A DNA stretch of 34,359 nt from assembly GCA_050013795.1 (NCBI GenBank), contig JBEKEO010000013.1, forward strand, positions 1 through 34,359. Reading direction: 5' to 3'. The position numbers and the translations under genes are program-made. Under the pieces are notes generated by a model, which was given only the letters and a program-made list of their open reading frames with translations, made no database searches and was not told where the DNA came from. This DNA comes from CAWHOW01 sp050013795. GTDB taxonomy: Bacteria > Bacteroidota > Bacteroidia > Bacteroidales > CG2-30-32-10. This document shows, piece after piece, positions 1 through 7,229 of this stretch (the stretch's first letter is position 1; every line of letters begins with the position of its first letter).

Positions 1-802
1 CATCTGTAGGGAGATAAAGATTCACTCCTTTCAGCATCATTTCCTGAACCATATCTTTTGCTGCAGTAATCCAGTCTTCTTCGTATAATGAATTGCCAAT
101 TCTTCCTCCAAGGGCTTTGATAAAAGTAAACGCCATACCTCCGCCAATAATCATATTATCCACTTTGTTGATAAGGTTCTTGATAATTCCGATTTTATTC
201 GAAACTTTTGCCCCGCCTATGATTGCAGTGAACGGTGACTTTGCATCGAGTAAAATTTTGTCAAGATTATTTAATTCGTTGGCAAGCAGAAGACCGAAAT
301 ATTTATCGTTTGGGAAATATTTTGGAAGAACGCTTACAGACATATGCGCCCTGTGTGAAGAAGCAAACGCATCGTTTACATATGCATCACCCAACGAAGC
401 GATATTCTTTGCAAATTCCCCATCGCTTCCTGCTTCTTCTTCAGGATAAAAACGTATGTTTTCCAGCATTACAATATCACCCGGCTGCAACTTGGAGCAT
501 ACATCCATCGTTTTCTGCCCGAAAAGATCGCGGGTGAATATAATGTTCCTTCCTAAAAGTTTTGTAAGTACAGGAACTATCGGCGTAAGTGAGTAATCAT
601 TTTCAAATCCGCCTTTTGGACGGCCAAGATGTGATATTAAAATCACTGAAGCCCCATCGCCTAATATTTTTTTGATAGTGGGGAGCGATTCACGGATACG
701 TGTATCATCGGTAACCTGCCTGTTATGATTTAACGGCACATTAAAATCAACACGGATAATAACCCTTTTTCCCTTAAAATCGTGATCGTGTATAGTCTTC
801 AT
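1..802 (-). CDS. pgk: Phosphoglycerate kinase, N-terminal part (cut by window edge)
   Basis: Phosphoglycerate kinase catalyses reversible phosphate transfer between 1,3-bisphosphoglycerate and ADP in cytosolic glycolysis. About 267 residues from the start are readable on the minus strand; the C-terminal ATP-binding half lies outside the window. Visible family signatures are the N-terminal RVDFNVPL (substrate-binding Asp and Asn), the ISHLGRPKG loop, LENIRFYPEEE, YVNDAFASSHRAH and AVIGGAKVSNKI. The ATG at 802-800 gives a start of MKTIHDHDFKGKRVIIR, the normal length before the first motif. A -7 element lies about 55 bases upstream. No unusual residues are seen in the visible half. The gene is divergent from the aminotransferase gene. 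Identification is firm; only the 3' end is missing. Confidence 0.97.
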   Translation of the reverse strand, partial: MKTIHDHDFKGKRVIIRVDFNVPLNHNRQVTDDTRIRESLPTIKKILGDGASVILISHLGRPKGGFENDYSLTPIVPVLTKLLGRNIIFTRDLFGQKTMDVCSKLQPGDIVMLENIRFYPEEEAGSDGEFAKNIASLGDAYVNDAFASSHRAHMSVSVLPKYFPNDKYFGLLLANELNNLDKILLDAKSPFTAIIGGAKVSNKIGIIKNLINKVDNMIIGGGMAFTFIKALGGRIGNSLYEEDWITAAKDMVQEMMLKGVNLYLPTD

Positions 803-855
803 ATTATTTGATTAAAAAACAAGAACGCCTCATGCTAAATGAAATTTTGCACAGA

Positions 856-863
856 CAAAACTA
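856..863 (-). promoter_or_regulatory. Putative -7 element for pgk
   Basis: Reading the minus strand, TAGTTTTG matches the Bacteroidetes -7 consensus TAnnTTTG, about 55 bases before the pgk start. No well-spaced TTG is seen upstream, so only half of the promoter is supported. Confidence 0.4.
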
Positions 864-902
864 ATCATTTGTATCAAAATATCATTAATGAATTTTCAAT
901 AC

Positions 903-932
903 TTGCTTTTTTTCAATAATTAATTATTTTTG
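903..932 (+). promoter_or_regulatory. Bacteroidetes-type promoter of the aminotransferase-nitrilase pair
   Basis: TTG (903-905), a 19-base spacer and TATTTTTG (925-932) fit the TTG-N19-TAnnTTTG pattern known for the primary sigma factor of Bacteroidetes. Transcription would begin near 939, about 23 bases before the ATG at 962. Confidence 0.65.
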
Positions 933-961
933 CATTACCTCATATTAAAGGATTAAAACTA

Positions 962-2119
962 ATGACAATATTTCCCGACATTATTCCTTCCAAACTTCCT
1001 AATATTGGCACATCGATTTTTGCTATCATGTCTCAATTGGCGAATGAACATAAGGCCATTAACCTTTCGCAGGGCTTTCCCGATTTTGACTGTTCGGATA
1101 AACTGAAAGAACTTGTGCATCATTACATAAAAAAAGGTTTTAATCAGTATGCTCCTATGCAAGGGATCATGCCTTTGAGGGAAATTATTGCTGAAAAAAC
1201 AGAGTATTGCTATGGCGCAAAATACAATCCTGTCTCTGAGATTACAGTTACAGCAGGTGCTACGGAAGCATTATTTTCCGCTATTTCGGCTTTTATAAGA
1301 GAAGGTGACGAGGTAATCGTTTTTGAACCAGCATATGACAGCTATGTATCTGCCATTTTGCTAAACGGCGGAACTCCTATTTACGGGCGCTTAAGCGGGA
1401 AGAATTTCAGAATAAACTGGGATGAGACACAGAAAATGGTGAATCAATGCACGCGTATGATCATCATCAATTCCCCACATAATCCCACTGGAAGCACATT
1501 CTCGGCCGAAGATATGAAGAGGCTGGAAAAAATAACAACAAATACTAATATTATAATACTAAGCGACGAGGTTTACGAGCATATTATCTTCGATAAAAAA
1601 GAGCATCAAAGCATTTGTCGTTTTCCAAAACTTGCAGAAAGAAGCTTGGTTATTAGTTCTTTTGGTAAAACATTTCATACGACGGGTTGGAAGATGGGTT
1701 ATGTGCTTGCCCCCGAAAACCTGACCTCCGAATTCAGGAAATCTCACCAGTTCGTGGTGTTTGCCGTTAACACACCTATTCAGTATGCAGTGGCTGATTT
1801 CCTGAAAGAAAGAGACAGTTATGTTAGCCTCCCTTCTTTTTATCAGCAGAAGCGTGATTATTTTATTAATGCTGTGAAAGAGTCAAGGTTTAAGCTGTTG
1901 CCATCGTCAGGCACATATTTCCAGCTTCTCGATTATAGTGCAATATCGGATGAGATGGAAGAGGAATTCGCTATCAGGCTTACTAAAGAATATAAAGTGG
2001 CTTCCATACCTGTTTCCGTTTTCTATCACGAAAAAACAGAAAATAAAATACTCCGCTTTTGCTTTGCCAAAGGCGAAGAAACCATTGATAAAGCAGCCGA
2101 GATACTATGCAGGATATAA
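962..2119 (+). CDS. PLP-dependent methionine/glutamine-type aminotransferase (YbdL-like)
   Basis: This is a 385-residue fold-type I, class I/II aminotransferase. YbdL/KAT-type enzymes transaminate methionine or glutamine with 2-oxo acids, including 4-methylthio-2-oxobutanoate, the last step of methionine salvage. Sequence support: an INLSQGFPDF substrate loop near residue 38, NSPHNPTGS near 180, a LSDEVYEH segment with the PLP-contacting Asp and Tyr, and the Schiff-base lysine K236 in SSFGKTFHTTGWK. The C-terminal LRFCFAK carries the carboxylate-binding Arg. The length equals the family norm (about 385). The ATG at 962 directly follows a good promoter. The last 13 bases overlap the nitrilase gene, which argues for a coupled pair. 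Exact substrate preference is inferred from family and neighbour. Confidence 0.9.
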   Translation: MTIFPDIIPSKLPNIGTSIFAIMSQLANEHKAINLSQGFPDFDCSDKLKELVHHYIKKGFNQYAPMQGIMPLREIIAEKTEYCYGAKYNPVSEITVTAGATEALFSAISAFIREGDEVIVFEPAYDSYVSAILLNGGTPIYGRLSGKNFRINWDETQKMVNQCTRMIIINSPHNPTGSTFSAEDMKRLEKITTNTNIIILSDEVYEHIIFDKKEHQSICRFPKLAERSLVISSFGKTFHTTGWKMGYVLAPENLTSEFRKSHQFVVFAVNTPIQYAVADFLKERDSYVSLPSFYQQKRDYFINAVKESRFKLLPSSGTYFQLLDYSAISDEMEEEFAIRLTKEYKVASIPVSVFYHEKTENKILRFCFAKGEETIDKAAEILCRI

Positions 2120-2901
2120 GAGTCGCTATTATACAGACAATCCTTTTATGGGAAGATATTCCAGGCAACCTTACCATGTTCGGAAAAAAAATATCTGATA
2201 TTAAAGAAGCAGTTGACCTTATTGTACTTCCCGAAATGTTCAACACAGGGTTTTCCATGAATCCTGCTGCCTGCGCAGAAAATACCGACAGTCTCACTAC
2301 GGAATGGATGAGGGCGCAGGCTAAGAAAAAGAATTGCGCTATATGCGGAAGCGTCCTGTCAAAAGAAGGGAATCGCTATTACAACAGGCTGATATGGATG
2401 ATGCCCGACGGCAATTATTTTTATTATGACAAAAAGCATTTATTCCGTTATGCAGGCGAGCACGAAGTGTTTTCACAGGGCAGGGGAGTGATAACAACCA
2501 AGTTTAACGAATGGAATATCCGCCCACTTGTATGTTACGACCTGCGTTTCCCTGTTTGGTGCAGGAATGCACATAAGAACGGAGTATTTGATTTCGATGT
2601 GTTAATATTCGTTGCTAACTGGCCCGAAAAGCGAAGAAATGCATGGATGTCGCTATTGATTGCACGCGCCATAGAAAACCAATCGTATGTAATAGGCGTT
2701 AACCGTGTGGGAACTGACGGGAAAGGAAATTCACATGCAGGTGACTCGATTGTAATTGACCCGAAAGGCAACGTTATGATGCAAATTCCTTCACACAAAG
2801 AAGCAATTGAAATTGCCACGCTTTCCTATGCTGAAATGCAATCTTACCGTGAACACTTTAGGGTAGCTCTTGACTGGGACAGGTTTACTATTGAAGAATA
2901 A
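2107..2901 (+). CDS. Nitrilase-superfamily omega-amidase (YafV/NIT2-like)
   Basis: This is a 264-residue carbon-nitrogen hydrolase. Omega-amidases hydrolyse 2-oxoglutaramate or 2-oxosuccinamate to the 2-oxo diacid plus ammonia, so they consume the product of glutamine transamination. The catalytic triad is visible: Glu43 in IVLPEMFNTGFS, Lys110 in YYDKKHLFRYAGEH, and Cys143 in LVCYDLRFPVW. The FNTGFSMNP and KKHLFRYAGEH signatures resemble YafV. The gene overlaps the end of the aminotransferase by 13 bases, so the two enzymes probably act in sequence, making transamination from glutamine irreversible. The stop codon is embedded in the stem of a strong terminator. Function at family level is secure; the substrate is inferred. 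Confidence 0.9.
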   Translation: MQDIRVAIIQTILLWEDIPGNLTMFGKKISDIKEAVDLIVLPEMFNTGFSMNPAACAENTDSLTTEWMRAQAKKKNCAICGSVLSKEGNRYYNRLIWMMPDGNYFYYDKKHLFRYAGEHEVFSQGRGVITTKFNEWNIRPLVCYDLRFPVWCRNAHKNGVFDFDVLIFVANWPEKRRNAWMSLLIARAIENQSYVIGVNRVGTDGKGNSHAGDSIVIDPKGNVMMQIPSHKEAIEIATLSYAEMQSYREHFRVALDWDRFTIEE

Positions 2902-2930
2902 AGGCTTTGCTTTTGCAAAGCCTTTATTCT
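2897..2930 (+). terminator. Strong hairpin terminator after the nitrilase gene
   Basis: A perfect 14-bp stem (2897-2910 with 2915-2928) closes a TTTT loop. The nitrilase stop codon lies inside the 5' arm. The AT-rich edges could let it act in both directions, serving the minus-strand gene ending at 2947 as well. Confidence 0.8.
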
Positions 2931-2946
2931 TTCTCAATTTCTACTT

Positions 2947-3558
2947 TTAAAATTTATAACTAAGTCCCAATGTAAAATATCCTATACCATAACCCAATTC
3001 AGTATATGCCGAAAAATTCCCCAATAAATAATACCTTGCACCAATAAATGCCCCACCCAAGAAATCAGTACCATTGTATGTTGAAGTTGTATTAGTGGGA
3101 GGATCATAATATTTTTGCCTTATCAAACGCACCCCGAGGTCAATGCCGGCATATAAATCTAACTTTTTAATTTTTAGCATACTTTGATGAAAAATACCTC
3201 TTGTAGCGATAATATAATCGTTTTCGGTATAAGTATCATAATAGGATGGCAATCCCAAATACCATCCATAATATTCATCATTATAAGTAGCATGCTTCCA
3301 GCCAACTATTCCGCCTACTGATACTACACCTATCTTGGGAATATCCAAGATGCCTTTTTCAATACCAAAAGTAAAAGCTGGCATTGCAGACACTCCTGAA
3401 AAATCGCCACCATAGTTGTACCACCCAAAGGCGGCCCCTACATTTACAATAAAATTACTCTTTGTAAACTCAGGTTCTGCATTTGATGATTGCTGTGCAT
3501 TTGCAAAAAGCGAGAAAAACATAATAAACGCTAACACCGATAAAATCTTTAGTTTCAT
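2947..3558 (-). CDS. Putative outer-membrane beta-barrel protein, unknown function
   Basis: The 203-residue product starts with a clear Sec signal peptide (hydrophobic stretch ending FANAQQ). The mature part is rich in Gly, Tyr and Phe with alternating hydrophobic residues and ends in LSYKF, the aromatic C-terminus typical of small outer-membrane barrels. Segments such as FIVNVGAAFGWYNYGG and GAFIGARYYLLG read as amphipathic beta strands. Its layout resembles the OmpA-like/OMP_b-brl group of Bacteroidetes, but no specific family is recognised. It is monocistronic and divergent from ispG, with its own -7 element at 3602-3609. Confidence 0.75.
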   Translation of the reverse strand: MKLKILSVLAFIMFFSLFANAQQSSNAEPEFTKSNFIVNVGAAFGWYNYGGDFSGVSAMPAFTFGIEKGILDIPKIGVVSVGGIVGWKHATYNDEYYGWYLGLPSYYDTYTENDYIIATRGIFHQSMLKIKKLDLYAGIDLGVRLIRQKYYDPPTNTTSTYNGTDFLGGAFIGARYYLLGNFSAYTELGYGIGYFTLGLSYKF

Positions 3559-3601
3559 ATTGATCTATTTTAGGTTGTTTATATATTGAATTATTTTGCG
3601 G

Positions 3602-3609
3602 CAAAAGTA
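3602..3609 (-). promoter_or_regulatory. Putative -7 element for the gene at 2947-3558
   Basis: Minus-strand TACTTTTG matches TAnnTTTG, about 45 bases upstream of the ATG at 3558. A TTG lies 16 bases further upstream, shorter than the usual spacing. Confidence 0.4.
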
Positions 3610-3664
3610 AATATTAAACTTAAAACAATAACGTATTTTGATTTTCTTTTTATTTCAATATTTA

Positions 3665-3672
3665 TACCTTTG
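3665..3672 (+). promoter_or_regulatory. Putative -7 element for ispG
   Basis: TACCTTTG matches TAnnTTTG, 26 bases before the GTG start at 3699. A TTG lies at 3638-3640, slightly farther than usual (24-base spacer). The position supports the GTG as the real ispG start. Confidence 0.5.
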
Positions 3673-3698
3673 CAAGTATTCCAAACAAAACAGTTTCA

Positions 3699-5537
3699 GT
3701 GAAAGCGGATTACAAGTACTGCAACAGTCTTACCGCATATTCCCGTTTCAAAACAAGGGTTGTGCACATTGGCAATATTCCGATGGGAGGGCATAACCCT
3801 GTCCGCATACAGTCGATGACAAATACAAACACCCTTGATACAATTGCAACTGTTGAACAATGTATCCGCCTTGCCGAAGCAGGCTGCGAATATGTGAGGA
3901 TTACCATGCCTGGCATTAAGGAAGCCGAAAACCTTGAAAAAATAAAAAAGGAATTGCACAAAAGAAATTTTGATATACCACTGATAGCCGATGTGCATTT
4001 TAACCCACTAGTTGCCGAATACGCTGCAAAGATTGTGGAAAAGGTTAGGATCAACCCCGGCAATTATACCGACAAGAAGAACTTCAAAAAATTTGAATAC
4101 ACTGATTCGGAATATGAAGAGGGGATAGAAAAAATCAGGGACAGGATAAGCCCGCTGATAAAGATTTGCAAAGAATACGGCACAGCGATACGAATAGGAA
4201 CTAACCATGGTTCTTTGTCCGACAGGATAGTTAGCCGTTACGGCGACACTCCCATGGGAATGGTTGAATCAGCTTTAGAGTTTATACATATATGCGAAGA
4301 ACTTAATTTCGGAAACATCGTGCTCTCGATGAAAGCAAGCAATGTAAGAGTAATGATTGCAGCATATCGTTTGCTTGTTCACAGAATGTTTATAGAAGAA
4401 ATGGATTATCCGCTGCATGTTGGCATAACAGAAGCTGGCTCAGGTGAAGAAGGGCGCATCAAATCGGCGGCAGGCATTGGCGCTTTGCTTGAAGACGGTA
4501 TAGGAGATACCATCCGCGTATCGCTTACTGAAGATCCTGAAGCAGAAATTCCTGTTGCAGAAATCCTTGCCGGAAGGTACACGAACAGGCATTACGACGG
4601 GCATATTGAAAACATTGAAGAATCTCCAATAAATCCTTTTGAATGTCATAAGCGCTTTTCGAACGAAACGTTAAATATAGGGAAGGATAATAAGCCTGTT
4701 ATTATTATTTCATCGGACTATACAATAGAAAAAACTGCTTCTGATTATATTTTTGGCAGGGAACTACAAGTCAATTATCCTTCTATTGTTGATGCTGCCC
4801 AATGGAATAAGTCGGATGAGAATTCTTATCCGCTGTTTGACGCGCAACATTATCTTTCATCTGGAAAGAAGTCATTATTGGCAAATTTTATTCGGATTGC
4901 CAAGTCCGATATTACCGACAAACTCATCCGGAAAATAAAAGATGATGCCACTGCTGTCCTTGTTTTGGAATCCGATAATCCTCATGCTGCAGCTGAACTC
5001 AGGAGCATGGTCTTTTCACTGATTTTATTTCATTGCAAATGCCCTGTTATTATTAAAAGAAATTATTGTGATATTTCTGTTGAAGAATTTCAACTGTTTG
5101 CTGCTACCGATATTGAGTTATTGTTTGCCGACGGTCTGGCTGATGGAATATGGCTTGAAGCCGAAAGCGTAAATAGAGAGATTATTGAAAAGGCATCTTT
5201 CGATATTCTGCAGGCAACAGGGGCAAGGATATACAAAACCGAATATATTTCATGTCCTACCTGCGGAAGGACTTCCTATAATGTATTTGAAACGATTGAA
5301 CGCATCAAGCGTTTTACAGCCCACCTGAAAGGCTTGAAAATAGCAGTGATGGGATGCGTGGTGAACGGTCCTGGCGAAATGGCAGATGCCGATTATGGTT
5401 ATGTTGGCGCCGGCATTGGGAAAATAAATCTTTATAAAGGCAAAACCCTTGTAAAGCGCAGTATTGATGAAAAGGACGCCCTGCCTGAATTAATAGCCCT
5501 TTTAAAGGAGAATGGCGACTGGGCAGAAGAGAGTTAA
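3699..5537 (+). CDS. ispG: 4-hydroxy-3-methylbut-2-enyl-diphosphate synthase IspG (long form)
   Basis: IspG is the [4Fe-4S] enzyme converting methylerythritol cyclodiphosphate to HMBPP, the penultimate step of the MEP isoprenoid pathway. The protein has 612 residues against about 370 in E. coli. This is the three-domain form known from Bacteroidetes, Chlamydiae and plants, with an extra domain of about 250 residues between the TIM barrel (residues 1-290) and the Fe-S domain. The cluster ligands are present: Cys519 and Cys522 (SCPTCG), Cys553 and Glu560 (MGCVVNGPGE). The start is GTG at 3699, giving MKADYKYCNSL just before the conserved TRVVHIGNIPMGG segment; no ATG is available nearby. The stop codon abuts the stop of the convergent LRR gene with no spacer. 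Confidence 0.96.
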   Translation: MKADYKYCNSLTAYSRFKTRVVHIGNIPMGGHNPVRIQSMTNTNTLDTIATVEQCIRLAEAGCEYVRITMPGIKEAENLEKIKKELHKRNFDIPLIADVHFNPLVAEYAAKIVEKVRINPGNYTDKKNFKKFEYTDSEYEEGIEKIRDRISPLIKICKEYGTAIRIGTNHGSLSDRIVSRYGDTPMGMVESALEFIHICEELNFGNIVLSMKASNVRVMIAAYRLLVHRMFIEEMDYPLHVGITEAGSGEEGRIKSAAGIGALLEDGIGDTIRVSLTEDPEAEIPVAEILAGRYTNRHYDGHIENIEESPINPFECHKRFSNETLNIGKDNKPVIIISSDYTIEKTASDYIFGRELQVNYPSIVDAAQWNKSDENSYPLFDAQHYLSSGKKSLLANFIRIAKSDITDKLIRKIKDDATAVLVLESDNPHAAAELRSMVFSLILFHCKCPVIIKRNYCDISVEEFQLFAATDIELLFADGLADGIWLEAESVNREIIEKASFDILQATGARIYKTEYISCPTCGRTSYNVFETIERIKRFTAHLKGLKIAVMGCVVNGPGEMADADYGYVGAGIGKINLYKGKTLVKRSIDEKDALPELIALLKENGDWAEES

Positions 5538-6146
5538 TCAGTTGCAGTTACAGCTTGTCGAAAACAAAAACTTTGTATTAGGCAAGAGTTGAATCATTGT
5601 CTCCTGTAAATTATCTTTAATAGATATCACACGCAAATCAATTACTTTTAATGTCTTAGAAAGCTTGGAGATTTCTTTTGGTAATTCCTGTAATTCGTTT
5701 CCCCACATATCGAGAAAATACATATTGGTCAAGTTGCCGATAGTGTTGGGAAGATGCGCAATTACATTCTGATTCAGTATCAGTCTCCTTATATTTACAA
5801 GTTGACCTATTTCCGGAGGAACAGTATCAATATCATTTGCGGAAAGGTTTAACACCTGGAGGTTTGTTAACTTTCCAATATCTTTGGGAATAGTAGTAAG
5901 TTTATTTTTACTCAGGTTAAGATCCTGCAAATGGGTAAGTGTAAAAATTTCTTTAGGAATTTCTTTCAACTTGGTCTTATGAAGATCAAGCCTGTAAACC
6001 TTATCGGGATTTTTTATGGCCATTTCAAGACTTGCAAAAAGCGGTTGTTTGTATAATGTCGCGGAATCAAGCAATTGCGCCTGTGTTTGAATACATGCAG
6101 CCAAAATCATAAAAAGCAGGCTTGTTATTATTTTTATCTTATTCAT
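5538..6146 (-). CDS. Secreted leucine-rich-repeat protein
   Basis: The 202-residue product has an N-terminal signal (hydrophobic ITSLLFMILAACIQTQAQ). Its ILAAC could be a weak lipobox, so either a soluble exported protein or a lipoprotein is possible. From about residue 50 to 165 there are five leucine-rich repeats of about 23 residues of the type LxxLxxLxLSxNxLxxIPxxIGxL, as in ribosome-inactivating-independent Ras-suppressor-type LRRs. The C-terminus is short and ends in CNCN. The start overlaps the ribF stop as ATGA, so it is translated from the ribF message, although no functional tie to flavin metabolism is known. The 3' end abuts ispG tail to tail with no terminator hairpin. The binding partner is unknown. 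Confidence 0.85.
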   Translation of the reverse strand: MNKIKIITSLLFMILAACIQTQAQLLDSATLYKQPLFASLEMAIKNPDKVYRLDLHKTKLKEIPKEIFTLTHLQDLNLSKNKLTTIPKDIGKLTNLQVLNLSANDIDTVPPEIGQLVNIRRLILNQNVIAHLPNTIGNLTNMYFLDMWGNELQELPKEISKLSKTLKVIDLRVISIKDNLQETMIQLLPNTKFLFSTSCNCN

Positions 6147-7072
6147 TTATTAAGAATTCTTTCAGTGTTTATTTTGTCTTTCGATAATTGTTCCTTCAGC
6201 TGTTCTGCGCCGGGAAATTTAATATCGCTTCTGAGCCTTTCAACAATAGTAACGTTTAAAAACTCATAATAGATATTTTCATCAAAATTAAAAATATTTA
6301 TTTCAATCACTTGTTTAATTCCGTTAAATGTCGGACGCATGCCAATATCCATCATTCCCTTATATCTTTTACCCTTGTAATCGACCAGTACAGCATAAAC
6401 TCCATGTGCAGGCACAAGTTTAAACGGATGGTCAATTTCAATATTTGCAGTAGGGAATCCCAGCGTTCTTCCAATTCCTTCGCCTTTAACGACTTTCCCT
6501 TTGAAAAAGTATTGATACCCGAGAAATTTATTAGCTGCTGACATATCTCCTGCCATGAGGGCTTTGCGAATTTTTGTGGAACTTACTGCAATATCATCCA
6601 CTTTTTGTGCGGGAATATCTTCCACTTCAAAATGGTATTGTTTTCCGTAATCAACCAGATGCCGTAGTTCGCCTTCCCTATTATTCCCGAAATGATGATC
6701 GTAACCGATAACCAGTTTTTTAACATGCAATGTGTTAATCAAGACATCTTTGATAAAATTCAGGTAGGACACAGAAGAAATTTTTTTTGTAAAAGGCATG
6801 ATTATTATATGATCTATTCCGTGTTGTTCAAGTAATTTTATTTTTTCTTCATCCGTTGTAAGAATGTAAATGCCTTTTTCATCAGGATGCAGCACCAGTT
6901 GAGGGTGAGGGGAGAAAGTAATGATTACCGATTCTCCCTTCATTTCGAATGAAAGTTGTTTAACCCTTGAAATAATTACATTATGCCCTGTATGTACACC
7001 ATCAAATGTACCAATAGTGGCTATAGTATTAGCATTTGGTTTAAACTCTTCTATATTCCTGTAAACTTTCAC
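6143..7072 (-). CDS. ribF: Bifunctional riboflavin kinase / FAD synthetase RibF
   Basis: RibF phosphorylates riboflavin to FMN and adenylates FMN to FAD in the cytosol. The N-terminal nucleotidyltransferase domain shows TIGTFDGVHTGH (the HxGH-like site) and SSTKIRKAL. The C-terminal kinase domain shows GKVVKGEGIGRTLGFPTANIE and the acidic catalytic context VIEINIFNFDENIYYE. I chose the GTG at 7072 (309 residues, MKVYRNIEEF). The upstream ATG at 7138 would lie before the likely transcription start set by the -7 element at 7127-7134. The reading frame itself is open back to 7138 (331 residues). The stop overlaps the LRR gene as ATGA. The gene is divergent from atpD. Confidence 0.94.
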   Translation of the reverse strand: MKVYRNIEEFKPNANTIATIGTFDGVHTGHNVIISRVKQLSFEMKGESVIITFSPHPQLVLHPDEKGIYILTTDEEKIKLLEQHGIDHIIIMPFTKKISSVSYLNFIKDVLINTLHVKKLVIGYDHHFGNNREGELRHLVDYGKQYHFEVEDIPAQKVDDIAVSSTKIRKALMAGDMSAANKFLGYQYFFKGKVVKGEGIGRTLGFPTANIEIDHPFKLVPAHGVYAVLVDYKGKRYKGMMDIGMRPTFNGIKQVIEINIFNFDENIYYEFLNVTIVERLRSDIKFPGAEQLKEQLSKDKINTERILNK

Positions 7073-7126
7073 AACAAAACTCTTGCAGTATTTAATTTTC
7101 AAAAATGCACTGTGTCTGCACGTTTC

Positions 7127-7134
7127 CAAAATTA
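7127..7134 (-). promoter_or_regulatory. Putative -7 element for ribF-LRR
   Basis: Minus-strand TAATTTTG matches TAnnTTTG. It would start transcription near 7120, downstream of the in-frame ATG at 7138, which favours the GTG start at 7072. Confidence 0.45.
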
Positions 7135-7157
7135 GCAAAAATTTTATTAGATAAAGG

Positions 7158-7188
7158 TTGTCAGATTTGAATAAATATAATAATTTCG
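7158..7188 (+). promoter_or_regulatory. Putative promoter of atpD
   Basis: TTG (7158-7160), a 20-base spacer and TAATTTCG (7181-7188). The -7 element differs by one base from TAnnTTTG. Transcription would begin about 35 bases before the ATG at 7230 and after the upstream in-frame TTG at 7158, so the ATG is the better start. Confidence 0.5.
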
Positions 7189-7229
7189 TTCGCGGAAATA
7201 TTGGCAGGGGTTTAATAAAATCAATTTAT

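Noticed and set aside
93..537. Two plus-strand frames opposite pgk
   Set aside because: pgk fills this region on the minus strand with all expected motifs.
7158..7229. TTG-initiated extension of atpD
   Set aside because: It begins inside the promoter's TTG; the ATG at 7230 gives normal beta-subunit length.
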